From the NCBI RefSeq assembly GCF_002355475.1, contig NZ_AP014862.1, positions 434,001 through 498,000 of the forward strand: 64,000 nt of DNA. Direction: 5' to 3'. The first letter of the stretch is position 1. The number at the start of each line of letters is the position of its first letter. The stretch is from Pseudomonas furukawaii. Its GTDB lineage: Bacteria; Pseudomonadota; Gammaproteobacteria; Pseudomonadales; Pseudomonadaceae. Both the position numbers and the translations under genes were made by a program. The notes below the pieces were generated by a model that was given only the letters and a program-made list of their open reading frames with translations, had not been told where the DNA came from and did not search any database. Shown piece after piece: positions 24,938 through 33,607 of the stretch.

Positions 24938-25627
24938 ATGCCCCATATCCTGATCGTCGAAGACGAAGCGGCCATCGCCGATACCCTGGTCTACGCCCTG
25001 GAGGCCGACGGCAATGCCACCACCTGGCTGAGCCTGGGCGGCGCGGCCCTGGACCTGTTGCGACGCGAGCCGGTGGACCTGGTGATCCTCGACGTGGGGC
25101 TGCCGGATACCAGCGGTTTCGAGCTGTGCAAGGCGCTGCGGCGCTTTTCCGAGGTGCCGGTGCTCTTCCTCACTGCGCGCAACGCCGAGATCGACCGGGT
25201 GGTGGGGCTGGAGATCGGTGCCGACGACTACGTGGTCAAGCCCTTCAGTCCCCGGGAGGTGGCGGCGCGGGTGCGGGCCATCCTCAAGCGCACCGCCCCC
25301 CGCGAGCGACAGGTACCGGTAGCCGCCGCCACGGGCCCCTTCCGGGTGGACCTCGAGCGGGTGCGCATTCACTACCACGGCCAGGCGCTGGTCCTGACCC
25401 GGCATGAGTTCCGCCTGCTCCAGGCATTGCTGGCCCAGCCGGAGCGGGTATTCAGTCGCGAGCAACTGCTGGACGCCCTGGGGCTGGCCAGCGATGTGGG
25501 CTACGAGCGCAACATCGACAGCCACATCAAGAGCCTGCGGGCCAAGCTCCGCCAGGTGGCGCCCGCCGCCGAAGCCATCCAGACCCATCGCGGGCTGGGC
25601 TACAGCTACTCGCCGGAACGCGCCTGA
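24938..25627 (+). CDS. creB: Response regulator CreB
   Basis: OmpR/PhoB-type response regulator of the CreBC system, 229 residues. The receiver has the acidic pair in VEDE, the phospho-acceptor Asp52 in VILDVGLP, Thr in LTARN and Lys101 in VVKPFSP. The C-terminal winged helix (about 130-225) contains the THRGLGYSY ending. In pseudomonads CreBC influences beta-lactam resistance and biofilm through creD. The ATG at 24938 is preferred over 24932, since AGGG is then at a proper distance. The stop overlaps the creC start as TGATG. Confidence 0.93.
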   Translation: MPHILIVEDEAAIADTLVYALEADGNATTWLSLGGAALDLLRREPVDLVILDVGLPDTSGFELCKALRRFSEVPVLFLTARNAEIDRVVGLEIGADDYVVKPFSPREVAARVRAILKRTAPRERQVPVAAATGPFRVDLERVRIHYHGQALVLTRHEFRLLQALLAQPERVFSREQLLDALGLASDVGYERNIDSHIKSLRAKLRQVAPAAEAIQTHRGLGYSYSPERA

Positions 25628-27057
25628 TGCCGCTGGGCGTTCGCATCTTCCTGGCCTACTTCCTCTTCGTCGGCCTGGCGGGCTGGTTCGTGCTCGGCAC
25701 GGTGATGGACGAGATCCGGCCCGGTGTTCGCCAGTCCACCGAGGAAACCCTGGTGGACACCGCGAACCTGCTGGCGGAGATCCTCCGTGACCCGGTACGC
25801 GACGGCACCCTGGCCGACAGCCGCCTGCCCGAGCTGCTGGAGGCCTATGGCGAGCGCCAGCCGGGCGCGGACATCTGGGGCCTGCGCAAGATGCAGGTCA
25901 ACCACCGCATCTACGTCACCGACGCCAGGGGCATCGTGCTGCTGGACTCCAGCGGCGTCGCCCTGGGCCAGGACTATTCCCGCTGGAACGACGTCTACCT
26001 CACCCTGCGCGGCGAGTACGGCGCCCGTTCCACCCGCGAGGACCCCGAGGACCCGGACTCCTCGGTGATGTACGTCGCGGCGCCTATCCGTGATGGCCAG
26101 CGGATCATCGGCGTGGTGTCGGTGGCCAAGCCCAACGCCTCGCTCCAACCCTATATCGAGCGCTCGCAGCGGCGCCTGGCCTGGCTGGGCGCCGGCCTGA
26201 TCGGTCTCGGGCTGCTGGTGGGCGGGTTGCTGTCCTGGTGGCTCAGTCGTTCCCTGCTGCGCCTGCGTGACTACGCCCAGGCGGTGAGCGAGGGCCGACG
26301 CGCCGAGCTGCCCGCCATGAGCGGCGGCGAGCTGCGGGACCTGGCCTCGGCCCTGGAGCGCATGCGCACCCAACTGGAAGGAAAGGCCTATGTCGAACGC
26401 TACGTGCATACGCTGACCCATGAGCTGAAAAGCCCCCTGGCCGCCATTCGTGGAGCGGCCGAGCTGCTCGAAGGGGAGATGCCGGTGGAACAGCGACGGC
26501 GTTTCGTGGCCAACATCGGCAATGAAGGCGCGCGCCTGCAGCAACTGGTGGAGCGGTTGTTGAACCTGGCCCAGGTGGAGCAGCGCCAGGGACTGGAGGA
26601 GCGGGTGCCGGTGCCGCTGCGGGCGCTGGCCGAAACGCAGCTGGCGGCCCAGGCGGTGCGGATCGAGGCCGCCGGCCTGCGGGTGGAAAACCGGATCGCA
26701 CCGGAACTGTGCGCGCTGGGGGAGCGATTCCTGCTCAGCCAGGCCCTGGCCAACCTGCTGGACAACGCCCTGGACTTCACACCGACCGGCGGTCGCTTGC
26801 GGCTGGAGGCGCGGCACGACGGCGCCTGGCTGGAGCTGGCGCTGTTCAACCAGGGCGAACCCATTCCGGCGTTCGCCCTGCCTCGCCTCACCGAACGCTT
26901 CTATTCCCTGCCGCGCCCCGCAACGGGGCGCAAGAGCACCGGCCTCGGCCTCAACTTCGTGCAGGAAGTGGCCGCCCTGCATGGCGGTGAACTGCGGGTA
27001 CTGAACCGTGAGGACGGGGTGGAAGCCTGCCTGCGACTCCCCTCCGTCGCGGATTGA
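25627..27057 (+). CDS. creC: Sensor histidine kinase CreC
   Basis: Inner-membrane histidine kinase of CreBC, 476 residues. A first membrane segment (about 7-26), a periplasmic CACHE-like sensor region (about 27-183) and a second membrane segment (about 184-206) lead into a HAMP and a HisKA domain with the phospho-acceptor His265 in HTLTHELKSP. The ATPase part shows the N box NLLDNALDF and the G box STGLGLNFVQEV. It is translationally coupled to creB. Confidence 0.94.
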   Translation: MPLGVRIFLAYFLFVGLAGWFVLGTVMDEIRPGVRQSTEETLVDTANLLAEILRDPVRDGTLADSRLPELLEAYGERQPGADIWGLRKMQVNHRIYVTDARGIVLLDSSGVALGQDYSRWNDVYLTLRGEYGARSTREDPEDPDSSVMYVAAPIRDGQRIIGVVSVAKPNASLQPYIERSQRRLAWLGAGLIGLGLLVGGLLSWWLSRSLLRLRDYAQAVSEGRRAELPAMSGGELRDLASALERMRTQLEGKAYVERYVHTLTHELKSPLAAIRGAAELLEGEMPVEQRRRFVANIGNEGARLQQLVERLLNLAQVEQRQGLEERVPVPLRALAETQLAAQAVRIEAAGLRVENRIAPELCALGERFLLSQALANLLDNALDFTPTGGRLRLEARHDGAWLELALFNQGEPIPAFALPRLTERFYSLPRPATGRKSTGLGLNFVQEVAALHGGELRVLNREDGVEACLRLPSVAD

Positions 27058-27243
27058 CAGGCGGCCGCCGCCTGGCGACGCCGACGGCGGCGGCCATCGG
27101 CTATAAGTTGAGCAGGGGCCTGCCTGAAGTGCGGCGAGCGTCGCGACGCTGTCATCAGGATCTGGCTTGATTCTTGATTTGGCACCGAGGCCGAGTGCCA
27201 CGCTTCGACTACAAGAAACCAGAGGCCCTTCAGGAGTTGCCGG

Positions 27244-27678
27244 ATGAAAACCGTCGCCGAGATTCTCAGAGCCAAATCCCATACCCAGCTGTTCAGCGTC
27301 GAGCCCACCACCACCGTCCTGGAGGCCGCCCTGATGATGGCCGACAAGGACATCGGCGCCCTGGTGGTGATGCAGGGCGGCGAGCTGGTGGGCATCGTCA
27401 CCGAGCGAGACTTCGTGCGCCGCGTGGCCGCGCTGGAGCGCTCGGCCTACGGCACCACCATCGAAGAGATCATGACCTCCAACCTCTTCGTGGTGACCCC
27501 GCGGGACAGCAACCAGTACTGCATGCAGCTGATGACCGAGAAGAACCTGCGTCACCTGCCGGTGCTGCAGGACGGCAAGCTGGTGGGGCTGCTGTCCATC
27601 CGCGACCTGGTGCGGGACATCACCGCCGAGCAGGAAAGCCTGATCCAGCACCTGGAGCAGTACATCCGCGGCGCCTGA
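27244..27678 (+). CDS. Two-CBS-domain protein
   Basis: A 144-residue cytosolic protein of two tandem CBS domains (about 8-64 and 74-132), with the typical ends MQGGELVGIVTERDFVRR and LQDGKLVGLLSIRDLVRD. CBS pairs bind adenine nucleotides and act as energy sensors; no effector domain is fused here. It stands between creC and creD, 186 bp after creC. In P. aeruginosa creB, creC and creD are adjacent as I recall, so this gene interrupts the cre block. Weak upstream GGAGTTGCCGG site. Confidence 0.9.
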   Translation: MKTVAEILRAKSHTQLFSVEPTTTVLEAALMMADKDIGALVVMQGGELVGIVTERDFVRRVAALERSAYGTTIEEIMTSNLFVVTPRDSNQYCMQLMTEKNLRHLPVLQDGKLVGLLSIRDLVRDITAEQESLIQHLEQYIRGA

Positions 27679-27690
27679 TCGCCGCTCCCC

Positions 27691-27715
27691 GTCGGGTGGG
27701 CTGAACCCACCCGAC
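27691..27715. repeat. GTCGGGTGGG/CCCACCCGAC hairpin
   Basis: A perfect 10-bp stem with CTGAA loop directly behind the CBS gene stop. It resembles the dispersed 'GGGTGGGCTxxAGCCCACC' palindromes of pseudomonads and may also act as a 3' end. Confidence 0.6.
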
Positions 27716-27763
27716 AGCTGCAGGTACGGTTTCGGGCGAGAAAACAGTGCCCGCCATCCCTTC

Positions 27764-27779
27764 CCCACACAATCTCCAC
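27764..27779 (+). promoter_or_regulatory. Possible CreB box (cre tag) upstream of creD
   Basis: CCCAC-N6-TCCAC, 67 bp before creD. The E. coli cre tag is TTCAC-N6-TTCAC, so spacing fits and seven of ten bases match. It would give creD its own CreB-responsive promoter despite the inserted CBS gene. Confidence 0.3.
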
Positions 27780-27845
27780 ATTTCCCCCTCGGACCCACCA
27801 CGGGCGCCGCCCAGACTCTCCCCATCCCACACAAGGAGAGTCCCC

Positions 27846-29210
27846 ATGACCCGAACCCTCGGCTTCAAGCTGGGCACCATCGCCCTGCTGATCCTGTTGC
27901 TGATGATCCCCCTGGCGCTGATCGGTGGCCTCATCGGCGAGCGCCAGGCGGCCCGCGACAGCGTGCTGGCCAACATCGCCCAGAGCTCCAGCCACGCCCA
28001 GCGCATCACCGGGCCGCTGCTGGTGGTGCCTTACACGCGAACCCTGCGCGAATGGAAGACCTACGAGCAGACCGGCCAGCGCCACCTGGAGGAGCGCGAG
28101 GTGAGGGGCCGTCTCTATTTCCTGCCGGAGCGCTTCGAGCTGACCGGGCATGTGGACACCGAATTGCGCGCCCGGGGCATCTACAAGGCGCGACTGTTCA
28201 AGAGCGACAGCCAGGTGAGCGGGCAGATCCTGGTGCCGGCCCACTACGGCATCGATCAGGACCTGGCGGACTATCGCTTCGAGTCGCCCTTCCTGGCCGT
28301 CGGCATCAGCGATATCCGTGGCATCGGCAACGCCCTGAAACTGCGGGTCAATGGCCGCACCCTGGACTTCCAGCCCGGCAGCGGCGACCGCCTGCTGGAG
28401 GGGGGCGTGCATGTGCCCCTGGCGAGCCTGCAGGCGGCGGTGCCGCAGCGCCTGGACATCGGCTTCGACCTCAAGCTCCAGGGCACCTCCAGCCTGACCG
28501 TCGTGCCGGTCGGGCGCGACTCGCGGGTGGCGCTGACCTCGTCCTGGCCGCACCCGAGCTTCATCGGCGATTTCCTGCCGGGCGAGCGCAGCATCGACGG
28601 CAAGGGCTTCTCCGCCAGTTGGCAGACCAGCTTCTTCGCCACCAACCTGCAGGAGGCGCTGGACAGCTGCGTCGGCGAGGGGGAGTGCCACGGCTTCCAG
28701 TCCCGCGCGTTCGGGGTGAGCTTCGTCGACCCGGTGGACCAGTACCTGAAGACTGACCGCGCCATCAAGTACGCCCTGCTGTTCCTGGCGCTCACCTTCG
28801 CCGGCTTCTTCCTGATGGAAGTGCTCAAGCGGCTGGCGGTGCATCCGGTGCAGTACGGCCTGGTGGGCCTCGCGCTGGCGTTCTTCTACCTGCTGCTGCT
28901 GTCGCTGTCCGAACACCTGGAGTTCGCCCTGGCCTATGCCTTGTCGGCCGGCGCCTGCGTCGCCCTGGTGGGCTTCTACGTCAGCCACGTGCTGCGCAGC
29001 TGGGTGCGTGGCGCAGGCTTCACGGCCGGCCTGGCGGCGCTCTACGGGATGCTCTACGGCCTGCTCAGCGCCGAGGACTACGCCCTGCTGATGGGGTCCC
29101 TGCTGGTGTTCGGCCTGCTGGCCTGCGTGATGGTGCTGACCCGCAAGCTGGACTGGTACGGCGTCGGCCGCACGCCGTCCTCGCCGGCCAGTGAGGCGGT
29201 GTGCTCATGA
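27846..29210 (+). CDS. creD: Inner-membrane protein CreD
   Basis: A 454-residue inner-membrane protein and main CreBC target. One N-terminal membrane segment (about 8-30), a large periplasmic domain (about 31-305) and a cluster of about five membrane segments from residue 306 onwards (ALLFLALTFAGFFLMEVLKR, then VGLALAFFYLLLLSL) give the CreD layout. AAGGAG precedes the ATG at 27846; the longer frame from 27747 lacks a site and enters the regulatory region. The biochemical role of CreD is unknown; in pseudomonads its level affects envelope integrity and beta-lactam response. Confidence 0.93.
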   Translation: MTRTLGFKLGTIALLILLLMIPLALIGGLIGERQAARDSVLANIAQSSSHAQRITGPLLVVPYTRTLREWKTYEQTGQRHLEEREVRGRLYFLPERFELTGHVDTELRARGIYKARLFKSDSQVSGQILVPAHYGIDQDLADYRFESPFLAVGISDIRGIGNALKLRVNGRTLDFQPGSGDRLLEGGVHVPLASLQAAVPQRLDIGFDLKLQGTSSLTVVPVGRDSRVALTSSWPHPSFIGDFLPGERSIDGKGFSASWQTSFFATNLQEALDSCVGEGECHGFQSRAFGVSFVDPVDQYLKTDRAIKYALLFLALTFAGFFLMEVLKRLAVHPVQYGLVGLALAFFYLLLLSLSEHLEFALAYALSAGACVALVGFYVSHVLRSWVRGAGFTAGLAALYGMLYGLLSAEDYALLMGSLLVFGLLACVMVLTRKLDWYGVGRTPSSPASEAVCS

Positions 29211-29269
29211 AGGCGCCGAAGCGTTCAGGCGTCCATCCGCCCTGCTACCCGCCGATGGAGGCCGCACCA

Positions 29270-29410
29270 TGAAATGGGTGGGCCTGCGGGACGACCAGGC
29301 GCAAGGACGCGAACTGGCGGCGAAGATCGCCCGGCTGTTTCCCCGGCCCCGGCGAGACGGGAGGACGCCGGGGACGCCGCGCGTCAGGCGGTCGGAGCGG
29401 TGGCCCTGAC
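29270..29410 (+). CDS. Possible small ORF downstream of creD
   Basis: A 46-residue frame (MKWVGLRDDQAQGRELAAKI...) that starts in an ATGA overlap with a 21-residue frame which itself starts in an ATGA overlap with the creD stop. A chain of coupled starts suggests translation. Its 3' end overlaps the convergent glutathione transferase gene by 27 bases. The C-terminal half is Arg/Pro-rich and looks non-coding. I recognise no family; it could be a decayed gene. Confidence 0.25.
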
Positions 29411-30007
29411 CGAGGGGCGCTGGCTGGCGCTGGCGTACCAGGCGGCCAGCTTCGGGCAGTCGCGGCGCCAGTTCAGGCCGGGCATGCGGAAATCCAGGTA
29501 GCCCAGGGCGCAGACCGCGCTGATGGCGGCCACGTCGAAGCGCTCGTCCAGTTCATCGGCCGCCGCTTCGAAGCTTTCCAGGGCCCGATCGATCTTGCTG
29601 CATTGCCCCAGCACCCAATCGTCCCAGCGCTTGTCTTCGGGCCTGAGGAAGGTTTCGTAGCGCACCAGGATGGCGGCATCCAGCACCGCATCGGCCAGGG
29701 AGGCCAGGGTCAGGCGCCGCCAGCGGGTGGCGCCGTCGCGCGGAATCAGCGGCTCGCCGCCGTGCTGGTGGTCGAAGTAGTCGAGGATCACCCGGCTGTC
29801 GTGGAGCACGCTGCCATCGTCGAGGCGCAGGGCGGGGATCTTGCCGGCGGGATTGTGCTGGTTCACCTCGGCGCTGGGGTTCACGGGGGTCAGGGTGACG
29901 CCGTGGAGGGTCACCGAGGCCAGTTGGTCGGTCTCGTGCAACAACACCATCACCTTGCGGACGTAGGGCGAGGTGGGGGAGTGGAACAGGATCGGGCTTT
30001 CGCTCAT
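29384..30007 (-). CDS. Glutathione S-transferase
   Basis: A 207-residue GST. The N-terminal thioredoxin-like domain (about 1-80) has the SPTSPYVRKV active-site stretch with Ser in place of the usual Ser/Cys catalytic position, the GKIPAL cis-proline motif near residue 55 and DSRVILDYFD near residue 70. The C-terminal helical domain follows. AGGAG precedes the ATG at 30007; the frame to 30055 has no site. The substrate is unknown. Confidence 0.88.
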   Translation of the reverse strand: MSESPILFHSPTSPYVRKVMVLLHETDQLASVTLHGVTLTPVNPSAEVNQHNPAGKIPALRLDDGSVLHDSRVILDYFDHQHGGEPLIPRDGATRWRRLTLASLADAVLDAAILVRYETFLRPEDKRWDDWVLGQCSKIDRALESFEAAADELDERFDVAAISAVCALGYLDFRMPGLNWRRDCPKLAAWYASASQRPSVRATAPTA

Positions 30008-30140
30008 GGCGGCTCCTCGGCGTCTGCAACGGCGGATGGCGAAGTTATACCGCATCGCATTGCCGGCGGGCAGGAGGGGCAGGCAGCGCCGTTCATCAGC
30101 TGACCTGCCCCGATGGCCGAGGGCTCGCGTGCGTTGCGCG

Positions 30141-30845
30141 TCAGAGGGCCGGTGCGTGCTGTCGGCGTTGCCAGCGGGCCAGGGCCGAGGCCAGGTCGGC
30201 CGGGGTGTGCAGTCCCTGGCGGCGGGCGCGGCTGAAGAGGATCAGGGCGATCTCGGCGGTCACCAGGGCATCGGCGGCGGCGTTGTGCCGCTGTTGCACC
30301 TGCAGGCCGAAGTGCTCGACCCAGTCATCCAGGCCGCCGTTGCGGATGCCCGCTTCCGGGCAGAGCATGGGGGCCAGCTCGGCCACATCGAGGAAGACAT
30401 GGCGCAGACGGTGGTCCAGGTCCTGCTTCAGTGCGCGGCCGAGCATGCGCTGGTCGAAGGTCGCGTGGAAGGCCAGCAACGGGCTGTCGCCGAGGAACTC
30501 CATGAAGCTCATCAGCGCTTCTGCGGGCTCCACGCCGGCCGCCAGTTCGCTGGGGGCGATACCGTGGATCAGCACGCTGGCGCTGAGCTTGCCGGTGTCC
30601 CGCTGCAGGGTGCATTCGAACTGGTTGCCCAGGTCGATGGCGCCGTCTTCGAGGGTCACCGCGCCGATGGACAGGACCAGGTCGCGGCTCATGTTCAGGC
30701 CGCTGGTCTCCAGGTCCAGCACCACGAAGCGCTGTTCCCGCAGGGGGCGCGCATCCAGCGCCTGTGGTGCGGGCAGCCTGTCCCGCCGGGCGGCGAGGTC
30801 AGGCGGCAGGGACTTGCGGCGGGTGAACCAGGGAAAGGTGTTCAT
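30141..30845 (-). CDS. DnaQ-like 3'-5' exonuclease
   Basis: A 234-residue DEDDh exonuclease related to the epsilon subunit of DNA polymerase III. Motifs: VVLDLETSGL (Exo I, near residue 41), FHATFDQRML (Exo II, near 131) and RHNAAADALVTA (Exo III with the catalytic His-Asp, near 193). The true dnaQ normally lies next to rnhA, so this is a paralogue. Its start overlaps by four bases the stop of the cNMP/CBS/DUF294 gene upstream, an arrangement seen in many proteobacteria, so the two probably act together. Confidence 0.9.
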   Translation of the reverse strand: MNTFPWFTRRKSLPPDLAARRDRLPAPQALDARPLREQRFVVLDLETSGLNMSRDLVLSIGAVTLEDGAIDLGNQFECTLQRDTGKLSASVLIHGIAPSELAAGVEPAEALMSFMEFLGDSPLLAFHATFDQRMLGRALKQDLDHRLRHVFLDVAELAPMLCPEAGIRNGGLDDWVEHFGLQVQQRHNAAADALVTAEIALILFSRARRQGLHTPADLASALARWQRRQHAPAL

Positions 30846-32776
30846 AGCTGGTAGCGTAGCGCCAGGCTGGATTGCAGGCGCTGGGCCTGGCGGAAGGATT
30901 CCCGCAGGATGCGCCGGTCCAGGTGGTTGAGGGTGTCGGGGTCCAGGCGGTTGGAGTAGGGCAGGCCCTGACGCGCCTGGTGCTGGTGCTGCTGCATGCG
31001 GATCAGCTGGATGAAGTGGTAGGCCTCTTCATAGGCGGCACCGTCCTGGACATCCACCACGCCCTGCTCCATCAGCTGGCGCAGCCGCTCCAGGGTATTG
31101 CAGGCGCTGATGCCGTGGGCGAGCGCCAGCAGCCGGGCGCCGTCGACGAAGGGGGTCAGGCCCTGCACCTTGAGGTCCAGGGTGTCCTTCTCGGCGCCCT
31201 TGCGGGCCACCACGAAGTCGCGGAAACGTCCCACCGGCGGGCGCTGGCGCAGGGCGTTCTCGGCCATCATGCGCTGGAACAGGCTGTTGTCCGCCACCAG
31301 GGCCAGGAGTTCGCGCTGCAGCGCCTCGCACCCTTCGACGGGGCCCCAGACGGCTCGCAGGTCGAAGTAGATGGAGGAGCCCAGCAGGTTTTCCGGCGAG
31401 GCTTCGCGGACGAACCCGGCAAAGCGCCGGCTCCACTCCGCGCGGGACAGGCAGAGCTCGGGATTGCCGGCCATGATGCCGCCCTTGCAGAGTTCGAAGC
31501 CGCACTGCGCCAGGCCCTGGTTGATGCGCTCGGCCAGCGGCAGCAGGCGGCCGCGCAGGGCGGCGGCTTCCACGGCGTCGCGGGCCTCGAAGAGGATGCC
31601 GTTGTCCTGGTCGGTGTGCAGGGTCTGTTCGCAGCGGCCCTCGCTGCCGAAGCAGAGCCAGGTGAAGGGCACGCCCGGGTCGCCCAGTGCTTCCAGGGTC
31701 AGTTCGATCACCCGGCAGACCGTGTGGTCGTTGAGCAGGGTGATGATGCGGGTGATCTGGGTGGAGCTGGCGCCATGGGCCAGCATGTTGTCCACCAGGC
31801 GCTGGATCTCGCTCCGCAGGGCCGCGAGGGTTTCCACCCGGCCGGCATGGCGGATGGTGCGGGCGAGATGCACCAGGTCCACGCGCTGCAGGGAGAACAG
31901 GTCGCGCTCGGACACCACGCCCACCAGGCGTTCGCCTTCTACCACGCAGACGTGGGCGATATGCCGTTCGGTCATGGCCAGGGCGGCGTCGAAGGCGCTG
32001 GCGCCGGGGGGCAGGTGGAAGGGCGCCTGGGTCATCAGGTCGGCGATGGGCTGGGCCAGGTCGGCACTGGCGTCGGCGATCACCCGGCGCAGGTCCCGGA
32101 GGGTGAAGATGCCCAGGGGCCGGTGGCCGGGATCGACGATGACGATGCTGCCCACCTGCTGTTCATGCATCAGCCGCACGGCGTCGCGCAGGGGCAGGTG
32201 CGGCGGGCAGGCGATGGGCTGGCGTACCGCCAGCTCTTCCAGGCGGCTGTCCAGGGAGTACTGGGCGCCCAGGGTTTCCACCGCCCGCAGCTGCACCTGC
32301 TGGTTGACCTGGTCCAGCAGGCTGCTGACGCCGCGTAGGGCGAAGTCGCGGAAGGGGTTGGAGAGGGCGAACAGCTTGACGAAGGCGGCCTTGCCCAGCA
32401 GCAGGCAGAAGCTGTCCTCGCCGGCCAGGTGTTCGGTGCGGGTGGCCCGCTCTCCCAGCAGGGCCGCCAGGGGAAAGCACTCGCCGCTGGCGATCTCGAA
32501 GGTGGTTTCGGTGCCGCGCCGGGCGGAGTGGGGACGCTCGCCCACCACCCGGCCCTGCTTGACGATGTAGAAGTGCTCTACCGGGCCGTCCTGGGGCTTG
32601 ATGATGGACTCGCCCGCCGCATAGAAGCGCAGCAGGCAGTGCTCGACGAGGAAGGCGAGGTGGGCGCTTTCCATCTGGTTGAAGGGCGGATATTTCTGCA
32701 GGAACCCCATGGTGCCGTGGACGTTCTGCATCACCGCCTGCTTGCCGGCCTGGGCGAAGGCGTCTGCCTTGTTCAT
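30842..32776 (-). CDS. Cyclic-nucleotide-binding/CBS/DUF294 nucleotidyltransferase-like signalling protein
   Basis: A 644-residue modular protein. Domains in order: cyclic-nucleotide-binding-like domain (about 25-140, HFYIVKQGRVVGE), two CBS domains (about 175-300, GSIVIVDPGHRPLGIFTLRDLR and VVEGERLVGVVSERDL), a DUF294 nucleotidyltransferase-like domain (about 335-480, CFGSEGRCEQTLHTDQDNGILF, with the GS and DxD residues of the superfamily) and a C-terminal DUF294 substrate-binding domain. GlnD and GlnE belong to the same superfamily, so transfer of a nucleotide to a partner protein is plausible. The start at 32776 (MNKADAF) is preferred because AGGCAGG precedes it. It forms an operon with the exonuclease. 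Confidence 0.88.
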   Translation of the reverse strand: MNKADAFAQAGKQAVMQNVHGTMGFLQKYPPFNQMESAHLAFLVEHCLLRFYAAGESIIKPQDGPVEHFYIVKQGRVVGERPHSARRGTETTFEIASGECFPLAALLGERATRTEHLAGEDSFCLLLGKAAFVKLFALSNPFRDFALRGVSSLLDQVNQQVQLRAVETLGAQYSLDSRLEELAVRQPIACPPHLPLRDAVRLMHEQQVGSIVIVDPGHRPLGIFTLRDLRRVIADASADLAQPIADLMTQAPFHLPPGASAFDAALAMTERHIAHVCVVEGERLVGVVSERDLFSLQRVDLVHLARTIRHAGRVETLAALRSEIQRLVDNMLAHGASSTQITRIITLLNDHTVCRVIELTLEALGDPGVPFTWLCFGSEGRCEQTLHTDQDNGILFEARDAVEAAALRGRLLPLAERINQGLAQCGFELCKGGIMAGNPELCLSRAEWSRRFAGFVREASPENLLGSSIYFDLRAVWGPVEGCEALQRELLALVADNSLFQRMMAENALRQRPPVGRFRDFVVARKGAEKDTLDLKVQGLTPFVDGARLLALAHGISACNTLERLRQLMEQGVVDVQDGAAYEEAYHFIQLIRMQQHQHQARQGLPYSNRLDPDTLNHLDRRILRESFRQAQRLQSSLALRYQL

Positions 32777-33021
32777 GGACCTGCCTGCTGGTTCTTGTTG
32801 GAGGAGGATCATGCTGCGCGCGACGGCACGCGCCCAAAATTGGACGTAAGTCTAAGGGGCGAAATCCGATATTCGGTCACTTCCCACGACCGTTCGGCGG
32901 AAGCCTGCAGCCGTGTAGGAACTTGCCACGATTCTGCGTATCCGAGCATCGGACCCCGTGCTAAAGCTTATCAACACGGGGAGTTGGGCCTGCCAGGGAG
33001 GCCCCTTGTGAGGACGACCCC

Positions 33022-33549
33022 ATGAGCTACGGTGATTTGCTCAGCGAAGACGAGTTGCGCGCGCTCGAAGAGATCATGCGCGTACCTTCCGCGCCGCCCA
33101 GCGTTCTGCTGGTGGACGACGATGAAGTCGCGCGCGATGCGCTGGCCGATGAACTGGTCGCCCAGGGCATTCCCTGCATCACGGCCGAAAGCGGCGAACA
33201 GGCCCTTGCCCTGCTGGTCACACGTCCCACCATCGGCCTGCTGATCACCGAACTCCATATGCAATGCGGCAGCGGCCTGGAACTGGTTCGCCAGGTGCGC
33301 CAGTCCGCGCAACCCAGCCTGCCGGTCATCATCATTTCGGGTGACGCCGACGTGCAGGACGCCATCGAGGCGATGCACATGAGGGTGGTGGACTTCCTGC
33401 TGAAGCCCGTGGACACCAGCCGGCTCGTCAACCTGGCGCGTAACGAACTGGGCACGCCCCCCGCGCCCAAGGCGCCGCCCGCCAGGGTGCGGCCCAGGCC
33501 AGAAAAGCCGAAAGCCAAAGCGAAAGTCGTCACGCTGAAAAGCGCCTGA
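33022..33549 (+). CDS. Stand-alone receiver protein with Glu at the phospho-acceptor position
   Basis: A 175-residue protein with an N-terminal 25-residue lead, one receiver domain (about 27-145) and a Pro/Lys-rich tail (146-175). The acidic pair (Asp32-34), Ser106 and Lys128 are in place, but the phospho-acceptor is Glu77 (LLITELHM) instead of Asp, the same change as the classical phosphomimetic mutation. It may therefore be locked in the active state or respond to something other than phosphorylation. No output domain and no kinase gene are adjacent. GAGG lies upstream, though somewhat far from the ATG. Divergent from the DUF294 gene. Confidence 0.85.
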   Translation: MSYGDLLSEDELRALEEIMRVPSAPPSVLLVDDDEVARDALADELVAQGIPCITAESGEQALALLVTRPTIGLLITELHMQCGSGLELVRQVRQSAQPSLPVIIISGDADVQDAIEAMHMRVVDFLLKPVDTSRLVNLARNELGTPPAPKAPPARVRPRPEKPKAKAKVVTLKSA

Positions 33550-33550
33550 A

Positions 33551-33577
33551 AAAAACCGCCGCCACCGGCGGTTTTTT
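33551..33577. terminator. Bidirectional terminator
   Basis: AAAAACCGCCG...CGGCGGTTTTTT, A-run on the left and T-run on the right. It can serve both the receiver gene and the convergent NCS1 permease gene. Confidence 0.9.
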
Positions 33578-33607
33578 CATGGGGCGCGCTGTCCGCGTCC
33601 CAAGGCT

